This document shows, piece after piece, positions 13,848 to 27,600 of a stretch of DNA of 64,000 nt. Under the pieces are notes generated by a model, which saw only the letters and a list, made by a program, of their open reading frames with translations, ran no database searches and was not told where the DNA came from. Position 1 is the first letter of the stretch, and each line of letters starts with the position of its first letter. Source of the DNA: Alnus glutinosa (lineage: Eukaryota > Streptophyta > Magnoliopsida > Fagales > Betulaceae); the NCBI RefSeq assembly GCF_958979055.1, contig NC_084887.1, forward strand, positions 38,753,120 through 38,817,119. Reading direction: 5' to 3'. The translations under genes and the position numbers were made by a program.

Positions 13848-15413
13848 TCCCAGTAACCCTCTCTATGATTGGCTCTTTTCTGTTCCCACCAATCACACCA
13901 CAACACGTGTCACCCTGCAATATTTCTAGTCCCTCCCTCTCCTCAGTCAGTAGTTGCTGATTTAGGGGCTGTCCACAGGAAACACTCTCTGTGCAGGCTG
14001 CACCACTGAAGAAAGGAGGTTAAGTGTTGCCACTTCCCTGTCCTTCCTTCTTTTGATTCCCTTTTACTTTTCTCGCTATCTATATGCCCCTTTTGCCCCT
14101 TATTATTGACGATAGATGATGGATGGGAGGGAGAGGGAGAGAGAGAGAGAGAGAATTGGGTATATGAGTATATAGTAGTAGTTACTGGTGATTGGACAAT
14201 GAGGCCTTTCCTTTGTGTATCAAAATTCTAGGCCGTGCATGTGTGCAATAGCCTTACCTAGATGACCACATCGCCTCTCTGCCCACTCCCAAAGACTGAT
14301 GTGTGTACATCATCCATCACTTCCTGATGGACCATTATTATATTTTAACACCTTACCTTTCCATTTGAGCCACCCTTAATTTGGGGGTGTCAATTAGGGT
14401 TCTCATGTGTCTAGTTTGGATTTTGTTAAAATATGGATAGATATAAGATTTTTTTTTATTTAATTATGTTATATGTTAGGTTGGTAGGTTGAATTTACAC
14501 TAACTCATTTAATTAAATAAATTAGATTTATCGATCTTAACTCATTAATTTCTTAATAAATTCATATCGAACTCACGGATCTTGTCAAAAATTTACACTT
14601 ATCTCCACTGCCGGCCGGCTCATCCACTAGGCAAGTTAAGTTGTTACTTAAGGCCCCCAACTAAAATAAGGCCTCAAAAACAAGTATTTTTGAAAAAAAG
14701 AAAAAAAAAAAAAAAATAGTGCCTAAAACTCGTTTAAAATCCTTAAAAATCTAGTTTAAAATTTTCACCCTAAAACTCCAAAATATATCCGGTCTCCCTG
14801 CTTACCTCTACCCCTAAAGATCTTCATCAAAAATAAGGTTTTAAAATACAAATTTAGCACAAAATCCGAGTCTAGAAATTAAAAGCTCTTTTACGGTCAA
14901 AACCTACGTATAGGGTACTCTGATGTACGTGTTCTGGAAATGAACGTGATAGCAAAGCATATATAATAGAGGCAACTCGTGCAGCAACTTTTGAAAGGTG
15001 GTGTTATCACAATCTCTTTAATTACTAATTTGGTTTTGTCATTTCTTTATTATGATTAAGCAAAAGTTTAAGCTCCGTACGTACCAGCTCTCCGGCCATC
15101 AGCAAATCACACAAACAAGATCGAATAGCCACCATATATATATATATATATATGAATTATGAAGACCTAACCGAATTAAGTTTTCACCCCTTACTATTTC
15201 TTCAAGAAGAATGTAGACTCGCCTAAGAAACCAACTTTAGAAATAAGAATGACTCATTCATTCTGTCACTTCATTAGCTGCCACGTGTACATACTGCAGC
15301 GGTGAACCGACTGTATACATAAGTGATCCTACTAACTAATAGTTTGTCTTGGATCGATCTCCAATTACATAATTACATATTGGGGTTTAAGAATTTGGAT
15401 TCCGATCCGTTTT

Positions 15414-15450
<37 letters not shown>

Positions 15451-15900
15451 CAGGCATTTAGATATATAGTTCGAATAAGTAGATTTAAATTGTCTAAACA
15501 CCTGCCCCAAATTAATAAGGTGGGAAGAGTGCCATCAAGCATAAAATTATGTATCGGACATGCTATGACAAGTCTCAATATTGCACCCGGACCTGTCCAA
15601 ATTAAATTTTAGATTTGATTTTAGATGAGTTATGCATGGTGCTATCTATAACGCTCTAAATAGATGACCAGATTTTAGTTAGAGTTGGCCAGTTGGCCTG
15701 TTGGGACGTCTAATAACACCAGTACTATTTATCCCTCATCAATTTTTTTATTTTTATTTTTAATATTAAAAAACACCATTTATCTACTCATTTCAGTTTC
15801 TTATTTGTTTTTGGCACAATTCTTGCATCATCATCAAGATGTGTATAGCTAGAAGCCTAGAAATCCCAAAACCAGGGGCAGTTCTGTCATTTCAGCACAA
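11362..15900. other. Intergenic region without a supported gene
   Basis: Contains a poly-A run near 12300-12328, (TA)n near 12652-12673, (GA)n at about 12774-12801, (CT)n then (CA)n at 13806-13845, an 18-bp direct repeat (GGTAATTGCGTGGGATCA) at about 13532 and 13550, and (TA)n at 15417-15447. The frame at 13688-13960 is a low-complexity readthrough of the CT/CA tract. Nothing else recognisable. Confidence 0.6.
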
Positions 15901-15956
15901 CCAATCATATTCCTCAAACCCTCTGCACAGATAAAACAAAACCCGGCCAAAACCTC

Positions 15957-15963
15957 TTATAAA
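15957..15963 (+). promoter_or_regulatory. TATA box of the C2H2 zinc-finger gene
   Basis: TTATAAA lies 85-91 bases before the ATG, followed by a CT-rich leader at 15994-16019, typical of a plant pyrimidine patch. A CCAAT sequence lies at 15901-15905. The start of transcription would be near 15990. Inferred from spacing. Confidence 0.5.
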
Positions 15964-16047
15964 CCTCACTGATCACTCGCCACACCTCAAGTCCTCTCTC
16001 TCTCTCTCTCTCTCTCTCTATCCGCTCTGAAATTCTCTGCAACTTCA

Positions 16048-16482
16048 ATGGCAGACCCAGCTATCTACGACTTTCTAAACCAGCCCACTACTAATTCCTC
16101 AAAACCCACCACCAGAAAGCCGACACAGAGACAGCCCACATCCTCTTCTCGCTTGTTCCCATGCCTCTACTGCCCTCGCAAGTTCTACACCTCCCAAGCT
16201 CTCGGAGGCCACCAAAACGCCCACAAGCGAGAGCGAGCCGCCCTTCGCAGAGGCTACCCCACTGACGCCCGCCTGGCTCGCGTCCAGACGGAGCCACCTG
16301 CAGACCCAGTTGCACCTTTTGTGGAACAGTTTTGGGTGGACCCCTTTCCGACCATCCACCACTACCGTGCCTCAAGCTCATCAGTTCCTCTTGGGATTCA
16401 TGGAAATGCGACTCCAGAAGTTCTCTCGCCACCCTCTGATGCTTCTGACCACGTAAACCTTGACCTCACCCTTCGTTTGTAA
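16048..16482 (+). CDS. Single C2H2 zinc-finger repressor with EAR motif (KNUCKLES-like)
   Basis: An intronless gene of 144 residues. One plant-type zinc finger is present: Cys39, Cys42, His55 and His59, with the QALGGH signature of plant C2H2 factors (50-55) followed by the basic stretch KRERAALRR. The last residues, LDLTLRL (138-144), form an LxLxL-type EAR motif, which recruits TOPLESS-class co-repressors. This predicts a small nuclear DNA-binding repressor. Size, single finger, [14 protein letters not shown] and terminal EAR motif resemble KNUCKLES and related small zinc-finger proteins, which control floral-meristem or trichome development. Which member this is cannot be told from the window. 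The start is the first ATG after the TATA box and CT-rich leader. Neighbours are non-coding for about 4 kb on each side. Confidence 0.9.
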   Translation: MADPAIYDFLNQPTTNSSKPTTRKPTQRQPTSSSRLFPCLYCPRKFYTSQALGGHQNAHKRERAALRRGYPTDARLARVQTEPPADPVAPFVEQFWVDPFPTIHHYRASSSSVPLGIHGNATPEVLSPPSDASDHVNLDLTLRL

Positions 16483-16938
16483 ATGCCTTTCTAATTAGCC
16501 CAGAAAGAAAAACAATGTTTCTTTTTCTTTCAAATCTTTTACTTTTTCTCTGGGGATACCCATTTAGGAGTTGTTCTGATTTGGTGCGTTTTGAACCCTT
16601 GGAAGCGAAGAGTGAGGTTGAGAGTAGAAATGGAGACAGGCTTTTAGTGGGAGAAAAGAAGTTGGTGTTTGGATATTATAGGGAGTTGATCATGATGGTC
16701 AGGTTAATTAGCGGTCTAACATTTTTTTTTTCTTTGGGTTTTAGTTACAAAGCTGTCTGAGATTTAGTACTTTCTAATCTTTATTTTCGATGACTTTGTT
16801 GGGTTCTGGAACTCTGGAATATTAACATGTTTATTTCGGTTTACCTTTTGAAGTTGATGCATCTTACTATCGCTCTCCCTCTCTCAAGCTGGTTTTGCAA
16901 GATGCAGATTCCGATATATATGTTGTGACGGACATGCA

Positions 16939-17043
<105 letters not shown>

Positions 17044-18369
17044 CTGTATCATCATGTATATATGTGTATTTATCTTTTTTGTTCCATCTATATATATTAT
17101 TCCAAAAGTTTCCTTTTGCTTACCAGACAGGAGCGCTATGCCAATGAGATCAGAAAGAACAATATGAATATTTGCAGCCAAGCTTTGTTACTCAATATTC
17201 TGTAGGCATGACCATCCTCTTAATTACTCTGATGAAAACCCACCAGATTTTGTCGATTAAAGGTCAATAACATGTTTACTTTTCTAAGTCCGTTGTTTTA
17301 ATTAAGGTTTTGGTCATTTACATTCATCCATTTTTCAAACATGTTTGTTTTAGGAATTTTTTTTATTGTTTTATTTTAGGGTTTTTCTGTTTCTTGTTTT
17401 ATTCTTATTTTTTCCTGGGTCATTACATTTTAAGAATCTACTTTTCCAAAGGAGAGAAGACGGGAATTAAAGAGAACTGTTTTACATTTTCCAAAATTTG
17501 GTATGTTTGTGACACATGGTTTGACCAAATTTTTAATTCTAGCATTTTTGGGAATTAAATAGGCACAAAGGTCCAATCATCCCTGCAGTTTCATCGATCA
17601 TCAGCTTTAATTAATTCACTACAAGTGACGGCTACAATGTCCGACTGATTCATCAGACATTGAGTGGACAGGTTTGGTTTTCATTTGATCAGATTGAGTG
17701 AAGCCTGGAGAAATGGGAAATAGATGAATGAATTATCTTTTTATAATAGATGCTAACGCTCCTTTCATATATATATATATATATATATTTGTGGCACCTA
17801 CACTCTGGATCTTCCTTCTCTGAAAGAGAAGTTTACATGTTGTTACGTGAGATGATCGGAATCCCTACAATTTCTTACTACTCAAACAAGGGATCTCATC
17901 AAGAATGCATGGATATATATATTCGGATTGGTGTCCGAATTATTAGGGATTGAGATATATAGTACATGAGATAACATGAATGCATCTCCGGAAACAGAAG
18001 TGAACTCATAAAACTTAAACATTTAATCTTAGAATATTGGCATATATTCGATCTTAAGTGGATTGGAGATTGATGAAGTTTGCATTAGCCGCAATATATT
18101 GGGAAGAAGAACAGTACTTGAAAGTTAACGTAAAATGACAACCTCCAGGTACTCATGGGGACAAGCTTACGCAATTCCCCACAATGCCTTGGCGATGCTA
18201 TCAAGTATATATATATATAACGAGATGCTCAGTCATGTGGTAGCACCAATTAAAAGTAGTATCGAGTGGCTCAAAAGAATTTTGGGGAACTGGAAACAAA
18301 TATGCCACGTCCACTTTTTTCTCGTTGCAACATCTGCAGGAAATTGTGGGTGTCGCTTATATATTATGC

Positions 18370-18412
<43 letters not shown>

Positions 18413-18569
18413 AGTTTGCAACATGCATGTTTTAACTCAAATTATGTGATCCCCTTCCCCTCTTTTTATGGATTGTTTTTTCGCGTTTAGTCGGTTAGGG
18501 AGGGGGGGTGGTTCATGGAATATTGATTTGATTCCGTGCTCTCCCTAACTCCATTAGGTATATCCCTTT

Positions 18570-18740
18570 TCTTTGGAAAATGATAAAACCACAACCCCAT
18601 CACAACTCCCTCACAATCCTTACTCACAATGGTGTGGAGCCCATGTGTATGGGCCTCACACCATTGTGAGTGGGGTTGTGATGGAGTTGTGCAAATGGGT
18701 TGTGAGCCAATCATGTCCCATTTTCTTTAGCTCTTGAGAA
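18570..18740. mobile_element. MITE-like hairpin
   Basis: CACAACTCC...ACTCACAATGGTGTGG at 18600-18640 is mirrored by CCTCACACCATTGTGAGTGG...GATGGAGTTGTG at 18655-18690. The two arms of about 55 bp are separated by about 15 bp. No coding capacity. Confidence 0.7.
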
Positions 18741-18799
18741 TAAAGGGACATTAGCGGTCCAAGTGGTAGTGGCTTACGATACAATAAACACTACATGCA

Positions 18800-18975
18800 C
18801 GTGAGAAATGTTAGAACATTTCCTGATATTCTTCTAGTGTTATCTTGCAATAACATAAATGTAATTAAAAAATTACATCTATGTTCTTTTAGATGGCATA
18901 GATGTAATTTTTTAATTAAAAAAATTACATCTATATCATTCCAAAAGAACACAAGAAAATGTTTTAACATTCCTC
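18800..18975. mobile_element. MITE with terminal inverted repeats
   Basis: The left end GAGAAATGTTAGAACATTT is mirrored at the right by AAAATGTTTTAACATTCCTC. The inner arms are inverted copies containing TTACATCTAT. It looks related to the element at about 54378-54570, which shares the inner TTACATCTA-type arms. Confidence 0.7.
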
Positions 18976-20139
18976 ACATGAATGTACCCAGTACCCGTCT
19001 TTCTTGGTCTAAGTTGGATTCGGTGAGTCTACGAGGCTTAAATGAAAATGTGTCTGCTTGGGCCGACAAAATAGGTTGAAGAGGCCCGTTTACTGGAGCT
19101 TATTCTATGGCACAGTGACCAGACTAAGATCCCGTACATATATATTGGATATGCCTCACTTGTGCGAGATTATTAATTTTACATGAGAAGGGTCCAAATA
19201 TTAGGGGGGGCTTAGCGGGTTTATACAGTGGGCCATGAGTTTTCATGGAACGCAGTTTTTAGCCATTGGATTTATTGTTATATATATATCACTGAGTTTT
19301 GGAACCGTGTGATTTGATGCCGAAATAATCTCGATCATTATGGCATTTACTTTATCCAGCTAATGCATGGAAGAAGGTCGTGCGCGTGAGTTTATATATC
19401 TGGTCCATCACGAAGGCATATATACAAAAAAAAAAAAAAAAAAAAAAAAATGCACTCATGATCGTACTGCATTTCTCAGTGATAAGTCACCTTCTCTTGA
19501 CTGATAGAGACAATAATTGACAATAAGACCAATATTCTTCACTCGCATAACTCAACTCTTTAACTAGTACTTCAACCCACAAGAAAAATACTTGGAATAG
19601 TTCTCAGGATCAACAAAGCTTGGCAACCATAGGATTGGGATTCCCTCAAATTTGGATTCTCATGTTTAAGGTTGGGTGAAAATTCGAGTTATATTCGTAT
19701 ATATAATGTGATTATTATTTTTAGGCATGTGCATGTGCATTTGCATTAGATGATTATTGCCCGCATCCACGCGTTTATTGTAATTATTAAATACTGTTAT
19801 TATCCACTATTCGTATATAAGATCATGAGCATTTTGGAAATTAAAATTGTAATTCCTGCTTCTAATAAATAGAAAAAGACATTAATATTATCTATAGTTG
19901 AACATTATAATTCAAATCACAAATTGCTAATTATTTTGCCATGAAATTTCCATCTCATACATTTTTTAGCTTCATTCATCATCTATTTATAATTTAATTA
20001 CATATATAAAGTTTTACATATATAAAGGGTATGCGGATGAGGTTATTAACCGCATTCGCATGCATAAAAATAGGTATCCGCATCCGCAACTGCGGATAAT
20101 GATTTTTGCTAACCACATCCATATCTGCTATTCCCATAC

Positions 20140-20831
20140 GTAGGGGCAGAACCAGGATTTTTGGTGATCGAGGGGGGATGAATTTTTTTTTTTTTTTATT
20201 GGGAAGACGGACTTGCATAAATACAAAAGCATATAGATATTTAAAATCTTTATATATTTGTGTATGTGCATATTGATATTAAATAAAAGCATTGAAGTCT
20301 TACATTTAATTTCATGGCATTACAAACACACCGGTATAAACAACTAACAAAATAGCTTATCTCTTAAAAAAAAAAAAAAAAACTAGCAAAAAAAACTAAA
20401 CATAATCTATAGGGTCCAATAAAAACAATGCTTATGGTCGTGGACTCTTTCTCCTAACAATCCTTTAAAGCCCCAAATAACAATGCTATCAATCGAGCTA
20501 AACAATAGTGAAATCATAAATTATTAAATCATTTAACTTGTGATGCCAAAACAAATATTGTGAACCCAAATGATTGCAAAATAACCACTAAAAAATTTAA
20601 TTGTTGATTAGATGTCACTTAGAATAACCACTCAAAGAATTCAACCCATTTAACTTTTTCTTTCGCATCTTCAGAGTCCTAAATCAAATTGAGTTTTTAG
20701 TTAGAAGCTAACTAGAATATGGAAGGAAATTAAATGAATGGGGTACTTTAGATTTTTTGTGTTAAACAATGGAGCAAAACTTTAAAAAAATAAGTTAAAA
20801 GGGGACGCATATTATTTTGGAAGGACAAAAT

Positions 20832-20865
<34 letters not shown>

Positions 20866-20876
20866 TCCGCCCCTAC
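20140..20876. mobile_element. Probable non-autonomous hAT element
   Basis: The left end TAGGGGCAGAACCAGGATTT and right end ATTCCGCCCCTA are inverted copies (TAGGGGCGGA type), a known terminus class of plant hAT elements. The flanks CCCATACG and CACATATG match at 6 of 8 bases, which would fit a decayed 8-bp target duplication. About 735 bp long, AT-rich inside, with no transposase frame. Confidence 0.55.
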
Positions 20877-21237
20877 ACATATGCAGCTAACGGATATATG
20901 CGAATAGAGAATAAAGACGGTTATTATTCGCCCACATTTTCACCCTTAGTTTGACGTGCCCAAACAAGTCTTCGAGTAGCCAGAGATGCAGAACCATCTA
21001 CCGGAGCATCTCGGGGTCTACAGCCTTCTTAGTTCTTTCTTCTTTTTTATTAAGAATTTCCTAAAATTCCTCTCATTCCTTATCTAAATTTCCTAAAATT
21101 CATGCAAAAATAATAATAATTCAGGAGATCAGATCGTACCATAACTCTTTTAACTCATTAGACTGATTCAAGTAACCTGGTGGGATGGGATTCTTTAAAT
21201 AAATAAATAAATAAAAAAGTGAGAGGCGTACAAATAA

Positions 21238-21238
<1 letters not shown>

Positions 21239-21289
<51 letters not shown>
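21239..21289. repeat. Poly-A tract
   Basis: About 51 consecutive A, just downstream of the 3' end of the acyltransferase gene. Confidence 0.9.
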
Positions 21290-21291
<2 letters not shown>

Positions 21292-21602
21292 AGGAAAATC
21301 TTTTTTTTTTTTAAAAAAAAATGCCACGTTTTTTCATTATTATATCCCATATCAGAGTCCCAAAATCATAGTTCATACATATAATGAACCATTTGATATA
21401 TATCACTAATTAATTGCTACACTGTCAACTCCCTACACAAACAAATTTTCGTAAACCCTTGTGGAAATGTGGCGGCATTTATATCATACAATATATGGCT
21501 ACAATATCCCAGGAAAAGTCCGTGGGCTTCTTCGGAAAAAATTATGAAAGAAAAAAATAAAAAATTTCAAGGTGGAATTCATCTTCAATTTGAGCGAAAA
21601 AT

Positions 21603-24600
21603 TTACAATTCAAATATAGGAATTTCAGATGTAAAGTCATGTGTAGCCTGATAAATTGAACGGGATAATAAATTTCTGTAAGGATCATATTCTCTTTTTT
21701 CCTTCAAATAAGCAATGCATCTCGCAACCTCAGACTTGACTTCTAAATATAATTCGTGTGATTTGTCCTTGTCTCTTAATTCCCGCATCCTCCCTTCAGA
21801 ACATAATTAACTATTCAGATTAATCAACTCACAACTTACTTTTTTTTTAAAATAAAACTAACGTCAAGAATATATTCAATTCACGGAAGCTCAAGCTTCC
21901 AATGATTGTCGCTCAAGTGGAAGCACAGTTTACCACTGTTATAAGATTCAGGAAGGACACATTGGACTTGACTAAGGGGGTTGAGAACAATACCTACAGC
22001 AGCTAATCTGAGTCTGTGACACAATATATCTCGTTTTATACTTATGTAGGGGCATGGTCTAGTGAATTATAAGAACGTATGTTTCATGTTTTCCAAAGGG
22101 ATGATATCATAATAGTGCAGGCTTGACCAAAATTCCATGAGTAGACAAGAGAAAGAACTAGGTGATGATTATTATTAGAAATTGGGAAATGCTAAAAGCA
22201 CGACTATTAGCACAACTTTAACACAACCCAACACACATTAGGGTAGGACCCACGCACCCCCAATCACTACCCGAAAATGAATCATTTGTAAGTGCGTTTT
22301 TAAAAAATTGCGATTTGAAAAACGTAGAAAAATATGCATTTTTTAACCGCAGGCAAAATTGTGTGTTTTTTTAAAACGCATGATTTTAAATGATAAATTT
22401 CAATTTTAAAGGTTAAGTTGCGATTTTACCATACGCTTAAATACGTTTTGAAATCATTATTTTTAAATAGCATGTTTTAAAATCGCAAACCAAACGGACC
22501 CTAAAATTTAGGAAGGACATAGTAGACTTGAAGAAGGGGTTGAGAACAGTACCTACACCCTCTACTACAGAGTATATCTCGTTTTATACTTTGGTAGGGG
22601 CATGATTTAGTGATTTATAAGAACATCTGTTTCATGTTTTCCAGTGGGATGATATCATAATAGTGCAAGTTTGACCAACAATATTCCACGGGTAGAGAAG
22701 AGAAAGAACTCAAATGATTTTTTAATGGAACACTTTTATAAAAGTAAGGTGCCTCTAGCTATACCGGTAATATACAAAAGAAAGCATTTCACTAAAAAAA
22801 AAAAAAAACCCCGCAAGCAACAAAATTCAGCGAAACACCCAAAACCCTCAAACCTAAAACCCACGCGAAGTGCTCAACGCTAACAAACGTGAGCCTTGCC
22901 TCTTCCCCACCTTGAGGACACGCCTTCAGGCTGCTTCTAGCCACCTTAGTGAATTGGGTACTTATGATAAACATCCAACAATTGAATTCAAATTTTTCAA
23001 TCTAGGAATATCTAACTTGGATGATGTTCAGTATCCCCCTTTCCTAAGGTATCTTAGAGAGAGAATTGGGCCTTCCCTCCCACTGCCGCTCTGATGCAAT
23101 ACACGTGTTTGGATAATAGTGCCACATGTGAGGGGGTGTGTTAAGTGTCTTCCTTTCCTAAGGCATCTTAGAGAGAGAATTTGGCCTTCCCTCCCACTGC
23201 CGCTCTAATGCAATACACGTGTTTGGACAATAGTGCCACATGTGAGGAGGCGTGTTAAGTGTCCCCCTTTCCTAAGGTGTCTTTTGAGAGTGTCAATGGG
23301 TCCATGGACTTTTCACAGATGAAACATAGTCAATTTTGAAATATCTTGTTTTAGGCTAACTGGAAAGATTATTAAATACTAGCTTCACAGACATTCAAAG
23401 ATATTGATCATCCAATGGCCATACCTTCTGTTTCAATGGGTTTCCCGAAGTAAAAATAAAACCGACCAGGAAATTTTGGTAGAATTCCTGGAAGGTGTAT
23501 ACCTTGGTTTGCCACCTCCCCATTCGTATCAGTCCTATAATACAGGATCACGGTAATATTAAAAGAGAGAGCAGGCAAGGCAAATGCAAGCAAAAAATAA
23601 ATTTGAGACTAAACATTAATGAAACAAAAAGATATAATGGAAGCCAACAAACACAAGAGGACTTAAGATACCTTAGCTTTGCAGCCCCGTTTGTTATTCT
23701 TTCTATTTCACCCTTAAAGTAAGGAATCTTCATTAGGTCATCATAATCAAAAACTACCTATCAATTTTGACATGAAACCAGTTATTCATTATAGAGTCAA
23801 ATCTAATGACAAAAGTGTGAATCTGAAATATAAGCAAATACCAGTAAAGTACATATGTCCAGTATAAACTATTCTTCAAAGCAACTAGCACGTCCTACCT
23901 TCTCAAAACAACATTCCAGTCAGATTAAGTCCAACACCAGTTCAGACACGTGAAAATGTTCACCTTAAATTATATTACAAGTTATGGCAAGGAGCCCTTT
24001 TGTTACAGCAGTTCCACTTATGGTTCTAGTCATGCACATAACACAAACTAAAATCATAAAACTAGGATAAGTCTACATATGGAAACTATGGTAAATTAAC
24101 AAGCATATGAAATATAGATCCAGATTCAATGTTTAAATTTTGAACAAGTTGGCAGGATGAAGGTTCCAGGTGATGACTTATGCAAGATGCATTCAACTAG
24201 CAGACTTATAAACCACACTTCTGTGCTGGATACAGATATGAATATATGTATAGATCGATGTAACTAATAATTGACAAAAAAGAAAAGAAAAGAAGAGCTG
24301 GTACAATTCATTGAATTTAGCTTACTTCGCCTATATCATCTTCTCCAACAGCACCAAAAGGGATGATTTTGGCTCCAAATCTTGCTGCCATTCTGACAAA
24401 CTCAGACTGTTCTGGCCACATTAACTTGTATTCTTCACCCTAGAAAGTACGAAGAGCCAAGGACTTCAAAACTACTTACAATTGTTTAATTTAAAAGAAA
24501 AATCTAGCTTTTGTGGCCATGAAATACACACACAAACGAAGAATGCATACAAAGCAATCATGTCTATACACTTCAATGCAAATAAACACATAAATGACAC

Positions 24601-27600
24601 TGAAGGTAGAGAAGACAACATTGTCCATTATGAGATCATCTAGCAATTCACCTTAAAGGGTAAATTTCCATGAATATTATAATGAGAAAAGTGAAAGAGG
24701 GATCAATTTGTAGTAATCCAAGGGATAGATTCTATCATAATTAAAGTGTTGTCATTAGCTCATCCAAAGATTTTTTTTCCTCATATTGGGGAAATAGAAA
24801 CTATCCATCCATCACTTCACCGCCTGTCTCTTCTTTATAACAATTTTGCTCAACAAGGCAAGCAAAGTATAGGAATCTGTAGGACTACAACTTGGGCAGG
24901 TTGAAGTAAACCAAGCAGACCCCACCAATAAATACGACAAGTTGCACTTTTCCTAGCTTGGATTAAGCCTTGATTGAGAACACTAGACCAGACCTCAGAG
25001 GAAGCTGAGCTCCGGAGATATGCCATGTTTTAACAAGCATAATGTTCATTAAATGTAATCATAGATATAGAGAATTGAATTGTCTAGATTAATTATGATG
25101 CTAGAGGTTTTGGTTCTAGTAGGGGCAAGGCTAAGCGGCCTAATGTGATGTATTAGTCTTGGGGTTTTGTGCGCTGGTTTTGTAGGGGTTTTTTGGGTTT
25201 CCTTCTGTTTGGGTTTTTCGGGTGTTTTTTCCCCTTCCCCTCTTTCTTGTTTTGGTGTCCTTTTGTATACTTCCTGTATGCTTAAAGGCACCTTTATGCT
25301 TTTTATAAATCACTACTTATCAAAAGAAAAGAATACTGCATATTCTTACACAGTTGAAAGTTTTAACCTTGATATTTTATTATTTTGAAAGCTTTTGGCT
25401 GTGTTTGGCAAACCTCTCTCTCCCCTTTTTCATTTCTCCCTAAAAAAAAAGTCACTCTCTTCTTCACATTACCAAACAACTATCTTCACTTTTCTCTCAT
25501 AATTTCAAAACTCTTTTCACCTTTATACCACATCAATCAATTCGTATTACTATTCAAACAAAACAAAAATGAAAAAAAAGCCTTCCCTTTATTTCAATCA
25601 TATAGAGTCAAAATCACATTTGAATGCTTGTATTTAGTCGACCTGACAACTGGTTCCAACTCAAGAAGGTCCAAGCAGGGTTGACAAGGGACATGGTGGG
25701 GCTAGGCTGTACTGTGGGCCAAAGGTGTCGTCCCTGTGGTTACAGCAAGGGTTGACCTCTACCCCAGCCCAACCTGCCTGAGTTGCAACCCAAGAACGAT
25801 GAAAACTCTTATCACATTTGAAACCACAATACTGATTTTTTTTTTCAAACAATAAAAGAAGTAAACTAGTAAATTGTGATTTAACTATCATGTTTGTGTT
25901 TGTGCATGCAATTTTTTTTTTGGAAGGGGGAGGAAATATATACACGGAGTAGATCAAGGTAAAATTTAACCTTCCGATGTAGAGCCTCACGCATGCCTCC
26001 TGGATACAACAAAGCATGAGACTTTGAAGACATAAGCTTGTAGAAGTTGGTTGCTGAGACAGGAACTGCACCCATTATTCTGAATGAGTCATATGTTGAT
26101 AAATCAGGTAAGGCTCCTTCTTTATCTCTCACAAACGTCATTGGATGTGCCATACCTCGCACAAGGATATTTCTCTCCAAAAATATTTTTGTAACCAAGG
26201 GAACCAATTCAAGTCCCAGTAACATGTGATAGCCAACTAGCAAGACTGGACCCTCTGAAGGTATTCCAGCAAGACCCCTCACAATCTTTCCATCCTCTAA
26301 AGTTGAGAGCATCACAGGGCTAGTAACAACATTAAACCATCTGGGAACATCAAAATGTGAGACATTAATGTCCAAAATGTATTCTATCAGGAACCAATTA
26401 ATCAGAAAACTCTACAAAGAAGATGTCTCAGGTAACTGTCAGGTTGGTTGTAAGCATTCTGTACTAAAGACATGATCATTGAGGTATGCAACAGGATATA
26501 GAGTCAATCTTCCTCCAACCTGATCTCTAAGGTGAAACGGAAAGTTGAAAATAACTATACCCATCCGTTCCATTGGCTATCTTTTTTATTTGGCGTTTAT
26601 GCATATAGTTCTACGCTAAGTTTTAATGTTATTAGTACACAGAATAATACAATCACAATCAGTTTTCTTTGGCTGACACCGACACTCCCCATACCACATC
26701 TAAGGGATGGATGGACTGGTCAGGTACCTAGGATCTTAAACATGTTTTATCAAAGAAAGTATCTGTATCTGTATCTGTATGTTTTTAACAAAATATGACC
26801 TACTTTTTTTCATCATATACTTTTTCGAACTCAGCAGGGGTTGGTGGCATGTAATCTGAGACATAGTCGATGTACTTTCTGCGACGATAGAAACCAGCAG
26901 CCTTAATGATAGTTACCAAATCAATACCATCTTCCTGCCACACATGGGTAGAAGTTCGTTACGTATCAGAAACACCAAAGAAAAAAAAATGCAAGATTCA
27001 AGTGAAATGTAACATATCTAAAAGTCAAAGAATATGTCAAGTTCACACAATAGTTGATACATGATAGTCTGGTATAAAAGATGCATAAGCACACGAATAT
27101 ATATAAACTTACGTATTCAAAAGGTCAAAGAAATATAAAGTTTTACCATCATGTAAAACTTTATATTTCCATTTGTATCATCGTCAAATATATTTAGGTT
27201 TTTTTTTTGTTCCATCTTCTGTTAACATAATAAACCGTAGTCTTGTACGGAAAAAGTGCCAACCCCCTTTTTGATTCATATTGTAAGGAAAGCACTCCAA
27301 GCTCACACAAAGTTCATCTTTTTTTTTTTTTTTGAATTAATCCACTACCCCAATATAAATAGGCTATAGCCAAGATATATAATTATATTTTCTTTTTATA
27401 AGTAATCAAGATATTATTAAAAGTGTAAGGTGCCAAAGGTACACATGATGTATACAAGAGAAGCCACATATCTAGTAAAGGCAAAAAGAACAAGAAAGTC
27501 ATGATAACTAATCACCAAAGGAAAAACAAAAGCAGCTGTCCAAAGATACAATATATTGAAAAGTAAAGATTTAAATCTCCTCCAAAGTTCTCTCACGGTC

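Noticed and set aside
15826-15842. GCATCATCATCAAGAT, one base away from the miR172 star strand
   Set aside because: No facing arm resembling miR172 (GAATCTTGATGATGC) lies within a few hundred bases, so no hairpin can form.
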